A stretch of 64,000 nucleotides of DNA from positions 62,001 through 126,000 of the forward strand of contig JASANE010021084.1 of the NCBI GenBank assembly GCA_030248225.1. Direction: 5' to 3'. The translations under genes and the position numbers were made by a program. This stretch comes from Trileptium ribeirensis (taxonomy: Eukaryota > Nematoda > Enoplea > Enoplida > Thoracostomopsidae). Every line of letters starts with the position of its first letter. The stretch's first letter is position 1. Below, piece after piece: positions 24,963 through 35,230 of the stretch. The notes under the pieces were generated by a model. It made no database searches and was not told the DNA's origin. It was given only the letters and a program-made list of their open reading frames with translations.

Positions 24963-25462
24963 ATGCGGCGTTCATGTTATAATGCCCCACTGTTTAGAAC
25001 CTGTGTCCTCTTATAGCCATGACCCTACCGTATAGACAGCCAGAGTCACACCCACACTATAAATGCATTCCTGAGGGTATACAATACACCTTTAGCTACA
25101 ATATTTTTTGTTCAGAGTGTTGGCCATGCCCTTATCTACCATGTTCCAATGGGCCTTCCAGAGAATTAACAGTAACGGACACCGTCTGAAGCTAATCATT
25201 TTTGTGTGGTTAGTTTTTTGACACCTCGATATTTGTTTCTAGACCATATCCACATCGACAAAATGGTATGCCGCACGCCGCCAATAAAACAACAGAGAAA
25301 CACAGCGTCGGAAAATGACAACACCACTACTAGCTAATTACCCTTCAGTTTTTTCTAAACAACAAATGGCGGTCTACGACACCCTGTTATCGCTGGCGTT
25401 CATGAAGTTTTGTGGGTGCATAGGCTCCAAACGTTGGGGACATTATAACATGAACGCTGCAT
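24963..25462. mobile_element. 500-bp non-autonomous inverted-repeat element (MITE-like)
   Basis: The left end 24,963-25,005 and right end 25,419-25,462 are inverted repeats over about 43 bases with roughly 80-85 percent identity; both share GCGTTCATGTTATAATG and a GTTTxGxxCCTxTG-like inner part. The interior has no coding capacity. A related copy lies immediately to the left in opposite orientation and terminal fragments occur near 17,300. On both sides lies the same 33-bp array, which supports insertion into the array. Target-site duplication is not clear, so I do not assign a superfamily. Confidence 0.7.
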
Positions 25463-25469
25463 TTTTGTT

Positions 25470-25745
25470 AAAAATTTATATAAGTGGATTAAATGATGTC
25501 AAAAAATTAGTAAGCAGCTAGACTGTTGTGAAAAATTTATCATTTGCTAAATTGTTCGAACAATTTACTAAGCCGCAAAGTTGTTAAAAATTTATATATT
25601 AAGCGAATTAAACTGATTTGAAAAAAATTACTAAGCCCTTAAACTGTTATGAAAAGTTTACAGTTCAGGGACCGTGAGTAATTTAGTAAGATTGTGAACA
25701 ATTTACTAAGCGGCTCGCCAACCTGTTGTGCATACTTTACTCGGT
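25470..25745 (+). repeat. About 33-bp tandem repeat, main block
   Basis: Six to eight degenerate units containing AAATTTACTAAGC and CTGTTGTGAA variants, for example near 25,500, 25,555, 25,615, 25,640 and 25,705. Same family as 24,870-24,962. Confidence 0.75.
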
Positions 25746-26549
25746 AACAACTGACTAAAGATCACTAAACAAGGCTATAAAGAATTTGCCAACTGAAAAA
25801 ATATTGTGTTAAATTATGAACTGAAATATTAACAGAATGGAAAGTAAAGTTGAATAACTGAGACGTCACGAAATAATTTGGAAATTTATCGTACAAATGT
25901 ACCTGTCGTAAAGAAAGCAATTCTTCACTGTTTTTCATGCAATTCCAAACTTGGATTGGGCAGCTGTTGCAATTGATACAACGGGTGTAAACGTGTGCTT
26001 ATAAATTGCACATGCTAATTACTTGACCAAATACGAAAACAATATCAGGCCAGTTCGAATAAGACAACGCCGAAGTAGTTCTCTGATATACCTCTACGGA
26101 TAATCGTAGGTGTATTTCTGGACCTAAACCAAAGCATAGCTTTTACAATCTGAAACAAAGCTGTTGATATTTTGCTTCACTTTAGCCGTTACGACTAAAT
26201 AATTTACGGTTGTATTTTAATTTCAAAATTTTAACGTGTTTGTGAATAGTTTCAGTGGTACATGTGAATAATATCTAACAACAATCATGGTTTCATCAAG
26301 CAAAATAGTAAAAATTCTCACATAATCCCTGTTGCATGGGTGATAGTATCGGTCTGTTCATCACAGGACGCAGGAAACTTATGCGTAATTATGCGGAAGA
26401 CAGAATGTGTCAGGAAAGTTATGCGTAAATTGGCCCTTTCCACTAGTCATGTACAAAGTACGGTTGATAGGCCGTAATGGCATGCGCAAAATCGATTATC
26501 ATTTCTGTTTGCTTACCTAAGATATATCAAGTTTTCCGGTTAGAAATAA
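25746..26549. other. AT-rich intergenic DNA
   Basis: Nothing recognised; no arrays or long open frames. Confidence 0.5.
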
Positions 26550-26632
26550 AAGCAAATTTTTCGCGAATCTTTCGCAAACAGCAACTGAATATCGGTTCGT
26601 TTTTAGCGAACTGTTTGCGAAAAATTTACTTT
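26550..26632. repeat. Overlapping inverted repeats built on TTCGC
   Basis: AAATTTTTCGC (26,554-26,564) is the reverse complement of 26,617-26,627, and TTCGCAAACAG (26,571-26,581) is the reverse complement of 26,611-26,621. Two alternative 11-bp stems therefore share one right arm. Similar TTCGCGAA-centred motifs recur at 34.6-35.2 kb. Confidence 0.75.
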
Positions 26633-26982
26633 CCTGACCGTGACTGTAACTTTGGCAGTATACATATTGGTCTCATGTCTAATTGGTAATTGAATTTACT
26701 ATTACAGAAGCAGCTCAGTGTTGCAATAACGCCAAAAATTACACAGACGAACGTTGCAAAAATGCGCCGGCAAGTCTTGAAACAACCGCTCGGAAAAATT
26801 GCAACACAACGCATTACTTCAATAAATATCTCCAAATTGTAAAAGTTCAAAAATTTGATAATACGCATAGAACACAAGTTACGGATCATGAAGAAAATGA
26901 ACACTCTACTGTTAGCTATATATTCACCTATACCAGACATTTTTGACAAAAACTAGACTGGCTCTGTGTAGGTATTTATGTA

Positions 26983-27003
26983 ACAGGGCCGCTTCGGCCC
27001 TGT
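26983..27003. repeat. Short perfect hairpin, 8-bp GC-rich stem
   Basis: ACAGGGCC, loop GCTTC, GGCCCTGT. It stands out in AT-rich flanks. There is no T run after it, and in a eukaryotic setting I do not call it a terminator. Confidence 0.6.
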
Positions 27004-27059
27004 CACGAGCATTTCAGGACCTTCGTACTTAAAATCGTATCGGGAAGCGTTGGCACATA

Positions 27060-27585
27060 GCCGTTTGTATTAAAATCTCGCTTGTATCAGTGAACCGGTT
27101 TGTATAAAAAAATGTGATAAACTGTCATGTATAAAATAAAAATGCTATAAACTGTTTGTACAAAAATGTCATATACCGTTTGTATAAAAATGTTGTACAA
27201 AAATGTCGTATACCGTTTGCATAAAAATGTCGTGTACCGTTTTGTATAAAAAATTCCGTGTACCGTTTGTATAAAAATGCCGTGTACCGTTTTGTATAGA
27301 AATGTCGTATACCGTTTTGTATAAAAGTATCGTACATCGTTTTTGCATAAAAATGTCATATACCGTTTTGTATAAAAGTGTCGTACATCGTTTTTGTATA
27401 AAAATGTCATATACCTTTATGTATAAAGGATGTCGTATATCGTTATGTATAAAAGATGTCGTATACCGTTATGTATAAAAATGTCATATACCGTTTTGTA
27501 TAAAAGTGTCGTATACCGTTTTGCATCAAATGTCGTACACCGTTTGCATAACGAATGTAGTACCCTGTTAGCGATTCGTATAATA
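27060..27585 (+). repeat. About 26-bp minisatellite, roughly 19 units
   Basis: Variants of TGTCGTATACCGTTTTGTAT plus AAAAA repeat with a period of 23-29 bp. Units vary by T/TT length and by TATACC against TACATC. Two overlapping minus-strand open frames (27,087-27,410 and 27,443-27,700) reading FYTKRYTTFL-like repeats come from the array and are not genes. Confidence 0.92.
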
Positions 27586-28276
27586 TGTCGTACTTCGTGT
27601 TGTAATTGTCGAATTTGATCATCGGGACGAGTGTTGGTTGAGGCTCGCGGGACAAAATAAAGAACTTAGGTTGATCAAGCCGATTTAGGATACCGGACAC
27701 TACGTTCTACACCGACGGAAAGTAGGCATCACACTGAAACCATGAACAGCCGCCGCTGCGCGTTAAAACTGTGACGGTAATGACCGTCCGGGAATAGGAG
27801 GCCCCCGAATGCACGTTCAAGAAAGCAAGTTTGTTAAGACTGAAATCAAAAATATTAAATTTACTTGGGTTTAGCAAAAAACACTGAGCAATGGTTACGG
27901 AAAACAACAAGTCAAAATGAACGGAAATCATACTTTTGGTAGTTTTCGCCAGTATGAGGGACGACGGATGCCGGGTTAATGTGATGGCCCGTCACCGTCT
28001 CCGGTACCACGATCCGGAAAATAACCGGAGCAGACCGGTAGAACACGTTGGGGAATTGTGCATGGACCTCCAAAACCGCCCCAAACAACGCCACAACTTC
28101 ACTTGCACTGTATAGGGACAATCGCTACTTACGCTAGGTAGGATTGTCAACGTGGAACCCGGACTGTTACCTTCCATATATTTAGGACATATCATATATA
28201 AAATATGTAAATGCATTTACTTGTGTGTGTGCCCTGTGGACAACTCTTTTAGGTAAAATCGCTTCGTTTCTGCAGC
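27586..28276 (-). other. Possible minus-strand exon remnants, weak
   Basis: Two adjacent minus-strand frames (28,121-27,912 and 27,931-27,707) have a less AT-biased, more coding-like composition than the flanks. Between them on the minus strand lies a GATTTCAG acceptor-like sequence (AG at 27,841-27,840) after a T-rich run. I do not recognise either peptide. This could be the end of a small spliced gene, an old element fragment, or chance. A splice-junction read or a homologue would be needed to promote it. Confidence 0.2.
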
Positions 28277-28955
28277 TCATTGTAGCATGCCACTAAGACA
28301 AGCCCCGCTTCCCGACAGCCTCGTTGCCATACCCCGCGTCAGAATCGGCGCATGCGACCCCTGGTTTTGTTTATCGTGACTAGTTGAATCCAACAATATG
28401 CGCTGAGCCCCGCCCGAGTCCCCGTTGACTCGCGGTAGCCCCGCAAAGATGCCTAGAGAGCTGTTGCCAACCGCTGATGGGCACCAATAATTCGAGATTT
28501 TTCGCTCAACTCTAAAATGGGCGAACCGCCCCTCATTGGATTCGTCTCGATGAGACATCTCCAAAAATACCCGGCGGGTCTCGGTCCGCCGCCCCGTTAA
28601 CCCGGGACGACCAGCAAAAGCGCCCCTATCGTAGCCACTACTCTCTCTAACCGCTGCAATTTTATTACCGTTTTTACTCCTGCCGCCCCAGTAGCAATAT
28701 CACCCCTCGTTCAAATCGCCGTTGGACGGTGAGTCCAACGATACCCGGCGGGCGTCGCTCCGCCCATCCGTTAACGCAAGAGAGCCCGCTAAAGCTCCCC
28801 ATACTGATACACATCGGAACCCATAGATGGGTCCCGACCCGCTTCTATGTCTACCCCCCTTGTGTTTGGTATCAATCGACCCCGTTTTCCGTCCTGAGAC
28901 CGAATCCGACCCCAGCCCCTCGAAAATCCCACTGGATTCCCCTTGTCCCGCCACC
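28277..28955 (-). repeat. Three to four tandem copies of a coding-like unit (32-residue gapless block)
   Basis: On the minus strand, starting near 28,801, 28,621 and 28,454, three segments align without gaps over 32 codons. They share G-x-(L/F)-A-G at the start, a central RR(V/I) or QRI, and NEG or NQG at the end (for example GAFAGRPGLTG). Spacings are about 180 and 168 bp, both multiples of three. A fourth, weaker copy (GIFEGLG) starts near 28,940. One TGA (about 28,700) interrupts the otherwise continuous frame, which runs to a stop at 28,277. It could be a degenerate repeat-protein gene or a repeated 5' leader of the LINE downstream on the other strand. The product is unknown. Confidence 0.5.
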
Positions 28956-29226
28956 CTTCCCGCACCCTTTTGTTGTCTCCTCGTGTCCTCGCTGTCCTTT
29001 CGCTTTTGTCCTCGTTCTCTCTCTAACCAACATTTCTGGTCGGTTTTCTTCTTCGTCGCCTTTGTTGTTGTTGTGTTTGACGTGTTGTGCGTATGTGTCT
29101 ATCCTGAGCGACCTTTCTGTCGCTCTGGACGCCGCTATGTCTACTGTGTGTAATGTGTGTATTCGTGTATGTGTATACTTGTGTGTAGACATATATGTTT
29201 ATATATATATTATGTTAATATGTGAG

Positions 29227-29229
<3 letters not shown>

Positions 29230-29294
<65 letters not shown>
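29230..29294. repeat. (TA)n microsatellite, about 65 bp
   Basis: Uninterrupted alternating TA. It bridges an otherwise fortuitous long plus-strand frame (28,729-29,712), whose tyrosine/isoleucine-repeat middle is merely this microsatellite. Confidence 0.97.
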
Positions 29295-29296
<2 letters not shown>

Positions 29297-29419
29297 ATCT
29301 ATATATGAGGACACGACATAACAGCGGACGGACGAGGACAAAACAGACAAAACTCGCTAAAATTTCAGAGTTTTACGGACGGACAAAATACGAACGATTA
29401 GGACGGACGGGAGGCGACT

Positions 29420-29712
29420 TTAGGGCAGCACAAAGCACAAAAATTGGCCTATTCTGCATCAAAAAACCGGGCAGCTCCGCACTCGCGGCAAGTATCAGAA
29501 TAGGAAGTGAAGACAGTTTAATTTCAAATGACTGTTTTAACGTATCTAACAAATCAGATACTTATGTTAATTCTGTCTATTTTACTAATACTCTAAATAA
29601 CCTCAACAAACAATATCAGATAAATAATTTAAGCATTGTAAACAACTGTGTTAAATGCGTATTAATTAATGCTAGATCTGTATTAAACAAAGCAGGGTCC
29701 CTGAGCAATTAG
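29420..29712 (+). pseudogene. 5' fragment of a LINE ORF2 (start of the endonuclease domain)
   Basis: The last part of the plus-strand frame ending at 29,712 reads VKCVLINARSVLNKAGSLSN. The (L/I)NARS(V/I)xNK motif opens the APE-type endonuclease of jockey/CR1-class LINEs. The preceding asparagine-rich stretch (NSVYFTNTLNNLNKQ) fits the linker that often comes before it. The frame stops right after the motif and no further endonuclease or polymerase blocks were found downstream, so only the beginning is present, broken or cut off by later rearrangement. It is on the opposite strand from the LINE 3' ends at 2-3 kb, so it is a separate copy. Confidence 0.6.
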
Positions 29713-31985
29713 GAAATACGTTAACGTCTGTCCCGTCTCTGACCTCGAGACGGGCAATTTCCCGTCGTCGGTTCCCCTCCGGCGGGACTTTGAAATATAG
29801 GCATTGACATGCAACTTCAAATAAGCTCGATTCTTTTCGATGCTTTTGGATGTCCTCATGAGCGAGGGTCATCTTCAAGGCAAGATTTAGCTTAATTAGG
29901 ATGGCGGAAAATCGAGGACAACAAAGGCCGAGTTGATGTTTGCCGACTCGGGATGGGCTGGGAAGAACAAACAGCAAAATTGTGAGCAGATTGTCACGCT
30001 AATTGGGGCTGAAGAAGGAAATTGCGTGACCCGAAAGTATTTGCAGTAGTTTAAGTTAAGCTGGGACCGGAAACAGTTCAAATTTTGTTAGTTTAGGATC
30101 TGATTTCGCTGGACATCCGGCGATGAGGACGGGAAATAGGGACTTCAAAATTTGCTTTTCTTGGGAAAATGTGGACAAAAATCACAGATGGTCAACTTCC
30201 GAGTACTCGGAAGATTCAAACTTAAAGTCGGCAAATTTAATTGAAGCCGACTCTCTTTAAGGACATCGACGGTTTACGGTAGCCGTCAAGATTTAAATTT
30301 CCGGAAGTGTCCCCAATTGGACACTGGACAGAAAACCCAAAAAGTGGGCGTCAAGAAATCGCCAACGATTGGACGGCGACAAAATCGCGATCCTAAACTA
30401 CAGCCAAAAATTTCGAGGTTGGGGATGTCGCTCAAGAAACTCGAATCAGTTCGACTTCGGCAGCGCGGAGTTCGGTCGACTCTACTGACCAGCTCCGACG
30501 CTTGACTTTTGCCGTATAGTTTTACTTCGATTTATGCTTTCTCGTGCTTTTCGTTTTCTTCGTTTGGAATGGGCTTCGACGGTTGGAGGTCCCGCGCAGA
30601 CATTTTCCGTCTCGCGGAAGGGGACTAGCACTAGCTTACCCGGATCAAATATCGTAAGTCAAGAGGATAACCAACTGTATGGGGGCTTACTTTCCCCAGA
30701 TGTAACAGTGACAGGTCATTCATAGGTAGTTAGTTAGGTTCATTAAAAAGCCTCCACGCATCGAGTCCCGTTTTGGGCATCTTGAGCGATGGCACGGGAT
30801 TGCTGTAGAGCATAGGACAAATAGCCGAAGTCCATCTGATTCCCCGTGGTCTTAGGTAAGGCACAACAAAATGGACGCTTCTCGTCCAGGCTTTACATGG
30901 TTTGCTGCTTTTGAGTTAGGGTTATCGAGTATTCCTGAGTCGACCACGGTAAAACTTTTGAACGTGCATTCCATTGACAGCGGGACTTACTCAACTGCTT
31001 GTTTTGGTTTACAAATTTACAGTTTAGTTGATCGTTCCATGCTCATGCCGTGTTTGAGCTTGGACAGAAACGCAGATTAGGGACGGAGGACTAGTCTCCG
31101 TCGGGCTTTAGGAAGCCCTCAAAATTTTCTTTTACTTTAATGAGCTAAGAAAATTCGGGAACCTAAAAGATTAAACAAATTCTAGGCACATCAATTTGAG
31201 CCTAAGGTGTTTGCTGCTTTCTCGGAATGTTGTCTCGGAGTCATCTTTACTCAATTGTTTGAATCTGATTTTAGTGTACGTAGGCAACATAGTCGGTAGG
31301 CATCTCGTTTGTACACTCACCTCATTAGGGCGACTGACCGGAGGAACGGTAGGTGACCACCCTATGACCTTTATGATCACAAAATTTGGCTAAGGGAACA
31401 AGACCCCCAGCCGACCAAAATTCCGACGACCACGTTCGGTGCCGCGAACGCATTCGTTTAGTGGTGATGCACCAGTCCTGACTCCCAATAACAATGTGGC
31501 TAAAACAATTAAATTTACGGGTGTTCACCAATGCACTACGCAATGGTCTTCTCTCGAGACCATTGTCCAGAAAAACTAGCATTAAGGCTTACCCCTGCGT
31601 CATCACCAGATACCGTCTTTGCGGGAGAAACACGCTGTGTCCCCGCCTGCAAACAAAGTTTTAGGATTTTCAAAAAGTAAAGAAAACTTACCTCCTCGCC
31701 CAGGCCGTTTTGGCCCCAAACCGGGCGAGTGCAAAACCCCTTTTTTCTTTTGGAGCGAGTTGATCGCCGAGTTTAGCTTTTCTTTGATTTTACCTCGGTT
31801 TGCCCGTTAGGCTATGTACTATATATGCCCAGAGTCAGTACTTTTCACAGTTTTAGCACTTGCCAGTTACTTTTCCCGTACTATGAGTTGATTCTGCACG
31901 GAGAATTTAAGTCCGCTGCAGTTTCACATGTCTTAACCAGTCGACCATAGGAACACATCGACTTTTATTATTATGTCGATGATAA
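29713..31985. other. GC-intermediate intergenic DNA, probable old repeat mosaic
   Basis: A short hairpin (CCCGTCTC with GAGACGGG, 29,732-29,754) sits just after the LINE fragment. Open frames are at most about 100 codons and carry no recognised domain. Composition and the closeness of repeat families at 33-48 kb suggest degraded transposable-element DNA, but no end or motif proves it. Confidence 0.35.
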
Positions 31986-32031
31986 CTCAACTGCACTACA
32001 GTGCAGTTGAGACACTGCAACATTGCAGTGT
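31986..32031. repeat. Two adjacent perfect palindromic hairpins
   Basis: CTCAACTGCACT (31,986-31,997) pairs exactly with 32,000-32,011 across a 2-base gap, and ACACTGCAA (32,012-32,020) pairs with 32,023-32,031 across another 2-base gap. The two hairpins touch end to end and share the ACTGCA core, so they probably arose from one duplicated palindrome. Confidence 0.88.
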
Positions 32032-33229
32032 AAAAAGGAAAAAGGTATGATTAGAGAGAGGCAAAAGACAAACGACCGAGGAACAAAACCAAAGACGCAA
32101 AGGCGTCCAGGGCCGACCGCCCCTGGCCCGGTTAGTGCAAACGACCCCAATAGGTAGGAAATAAGGCCACATTACTCTTCAGCTAGGTGCGTTCCACCCG
32201 AAAGACTCGCCTCTCCGTTCAAAACCCAACCCCGAGTTCAACTAGAAATCAATCGGCTGGATGACCGTCTCGCAAGTTGCTCATAAGGACGCACCATGCC
32301 GTGTAGCACCATGAACGCATCCCGTCGGCATACACCTAAGGAACGACTCCAGTTTTCCCCTACGTTTGCTTCCAGAGCTCACCTTTCGGTCAGTCGTACT
32401 ACAAGGTAGGTAGGGATGTCGAGTGCTATAGAGTGAATCTAGGCCTATGCACCAATGTGAGTCCATCTTGAGGACAAATTCTCAGGCATCCCTTGTCACC
32501 AATTTGCGTCGGTGTCTCCTTACGTAGCGCTTAAATGCAGCAGAGCTCGCGTAGTCAGTTCGTATCACCGTTTCTCCTCCGCCCACTTGAGTATTCGTCG
32601 CCCAGAGCGACCTGCAATAAGGAGCAATTTCTGAAGCACACTAGGGCCCCTGGTCAGCGTACTGCATAGCCGACTGGTTCGCTAATATTGAGTCGAAGCA
32701 GGGATAACCGCCCCTAGTTCACGCACGCGCGTGGATCCGCATGCTCCGCCCCTTTTGCCCGTTTTTAACGTCTTGAGCCCCATAGTATACTGAACTGAAG
32801 CGACTACCTCGAGCTGTCGTTAGGCCTTCCAGCACGTTCAGAAAACACTCGTCCCCTGATAAGGATTGATTACTACAATAAACTTTGCATTTTAATCATT
32901 GTGTTCAGACTTATTTCATTCCAGACGCTAGGGACTTCTGCCTTCTCGATGGGTTGTCCACTCGGACGAGCAGGCACTACCCGTCATGGCTTGTGGGCGA
33001 GAATGTCACAAGCACGGGCGAGCACGGCCTTCTGTCCGATCTACTCATGCTCTATAGAAATAACCCGACAACACGAATAAAATTTTATTAGTTCACGACC
33101 AAAATCAAAAATTTGTTAGGAACTCTCACTAGTTTGATAAGTCAAACCTCCACTGGTCAAGGTACCAGTACGCTCGCGTAGAATTCATTGAAAAGCGCAG
33201 GCCACGCCATTGATAGTCCGACATTAAAC
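32032..33229. other. GC-intermediate DNA, nothing recognised
   Basis: No coding domain, RNA gene or clear repeat; open frames below 70 codons. Confidence 0.4.
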
Positions 33230-33700
33230 ACTCAGGGCTCGTCGGAACCCTGTGGGGGCCACATAGGTCACTGCTCTAACACGGAGCACCCCAAGAACTT
33301 TGCTAGGTAACTCGTCTTGAGCTTCAAATTTCTAGGGACCTTTTCATGTTTTATTCCAACATTTATCACAATAAAATAGAACCAAACAACTTCCGATGAG
33401 TCTAAGATAGGGAATAGCGGCTAGGCTCCATGACCTGCGAGCAGGTGTCTGTGCTAGCCTCCCTGGGGACCTCAGAAATCATACCCGATACTAGACACGT
33501 GCGCAACCTTTCGGGCGGGGTCCGAACACACCCCGTGAAGCGCGCCTGCGGCCTGCTAAGCTGCGTAGCTTCTTGGGTCTGACAAAGAATAGGATCAAAA
33601 TTTAGTATTCACGGTCCACCCTTGAGGTTACGATAGCCGGGGTCGTATGGGCACGGTGTTAGGAAGTTGCGCCATGCAGCTGCGTCATCGGTTATTACAT
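33230..33700 (+). repeat. Dispersed repeat family A, copy 1
   Basis: Shares a series of short blocks in the same order with 41,440-41,720 and 47,875-48,250: TGCGAGCAGG / TGTGAGCAGG, TGGGGACCTC / AGGGGACCTC, ACTAGACA, CTAAGCT, TAGCCGGGGT / AAGCCGGGGT and GGGCAC. The GTGGGGGCCAC block, which comes last in copies 2 and 3, occurs upstream here (about 33,254). Identity is moderate, so the copies are old. The family may be an LTR or an untranslated region of a retroelement. Confidence 0.6.
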
Positions 33701-34279
33701 TTAACTTTAAATAAACACACCCTTTTATGCTAAAAAGCGCCGGTACGCCTCGCCTAGGAATCAAACGTGCTGATACTACATCACCTAATTATACATAAAA
33801 CGTGCAAAAATAGAAATGAAACGGTCAAACTAGCAGACTTATTTCACTAGTGTTTCAATTATAACTGCGAATTAAGACACATATTGTGCACTGTCTTGTA
33901 CTGCTCATTGCATGACGCACAGTGTGTGGGAATGTTTTGTGGAAATTGCTGTTTCCACACGAAATGTAGTTTTTAAAAATCCTTAAATACATAGATAGCA
34001 TATGTAAAAAATATTTCCAAAATGCCGAATTCAAATTACTTGGACGCCCTAGACGAATGATTTGGGTATATTATGCTTGGACCTTATTGCTATATTTAAT
34101 AAATGTATTAAAATAAATATTCATTTTTTTCCGCACTTGTGTTGTATCACTCTCCATTGATGCCAACTGTGCGCGCTCGAGTGTACGCTGTTAAAAAGGA
34201 GATTTTACCGGGCGTGAATAGATGCCCCACTCTAGGCTTACAAACCGGAGGGCCCACACAACAGCAAAAAATTGTCATG
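33701..34279. other. AT-rich intergenic DNA
   Basis: No feature recognised. Confidence 0.45.
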
Positions 34280-34450
34280 TAGGAGGCCTGCCAGAGATAA
34301 GACCCGACCCCGCTCTCGGCTGCCTACCGTTTCAGTGCATCTGAAATTGCAAAATTTATCCAAAAACTATAAGCTCGACGACGCTCATTTTCTCCTACTG
34401 CAAGAAAAAGGACCCGCCGACGAGCGCGAGGTTTATGTGCACTTAAACAT
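34280..34450 (+). repeat. Dispersed repeat family B, copy 1
   Basis: TAGGAGGCCTGCCAGAG ... CCCGACCCCGCTCTCGGCTG ... CCTAC aligns with 44,943-44,992, and GCGCGAGGTTTA near 34,424 aligns with 45,099-45,110. Spacing between the two blocks is similar in both copies. A 73-codon frame across it has no recognised domain. Confidence 0.6.
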
Positions 34451-34609
34451 AAGGAAAACCGTCAGCCATTCTATTTTGCCATTCGCGATGTGAAATACAC
34501 ATCAATTGTTCCGGGACCAGTAGGATATTCAATTCGATTCATTTCTAGTGCAGTCTTAGATATTTACATTAGGGTTATGACAGTTCACTAACATTTGATG
34601 GCGTTGAAA

Positions 34610-35230
34610 TAAGATTCGAAATTGTTCGCGAACAAATTTAATCTAACTGTGACGTCATAAACGGACCGGTGCTATTATGCGTGGATAAACTTTACATGCT
34701 CAGCTGATTATCCTATTTTGTTATTTGGAAAAAATGCGTTACCGAACTCTATCTACCCAAGCAAAAATTTGTTGTTTTATGTTCGTGAACATCAAAATTG
34801 TTTGTGAACGAAATTTTATCGCTTTTGAATCCCAATGGTTATGTTGGCGAACATAATGACAAACTACAGGACCCTTTCGTGTATGCCGTCGCATTTACAT
34901 TGAATTTGTTCGCGAGCAGAGACGAATCCGAATTGAAAACTGATAATCGACGTGGAACTGTTGGCCGATTGCAAATCACTATTTTTGAGCTAGCGATGAA
35001 TCGAATCCGTTTCTTACTTGTTTCCTTATGATAGATGTGGATTCGACATCGCGTTTTACAAAATAGGATAGTTAGTGGGCGTAGGTTAAGTTTAGTCGAA
35101 CATTATTGATCAATTAGTGTTCGCGAACAAAAATCTTGTTAATTCAAGCCCGATAAAATGCTGTTCATCATCAAATTTGATATTCGCGAACAAAAATAGC
35201 ATTTTATGACCGAGTGGAAAATGTTTGGTG
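34610..35230. repeat. Cluster of palindromic TGTTCGCGAACA motifs
   Basis: Exact or near copies of TGTTCGCGAACA occur at 34,624-34,635, 35,118-35,129 and, with one change at the left end, 35,182-35,193. Looser versions are seen near 34,781 and 34,796 (GTTCGTGAACA, TTTGTGAACGAA) and 34,909 (TTGTTCGCGAGCA). The motif is a 12-bp palindrome usually followed by AAA. Several copies in about 600 bp are unlikely by chance in this AT-rich DNA. Confidence 0.7.

Noticed and set aside
26983..27003. Rho-independent terminator
   Set aside because: Hairpin lacks a T tract and the window is eukaryotic.
27087..27410. Minus-strand repeat protein (FYTKRY units)
   Set aside because: By-product of the 26-bp minisatellite, with overlapping alternative frames.
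28729..29712. A 327-codon plus-strand open frame
   Set aside because: Its length depends on a (TA)n microsatellite translated as YIYIYI; only the last part, with the LINE endonuclease motif, is supported.
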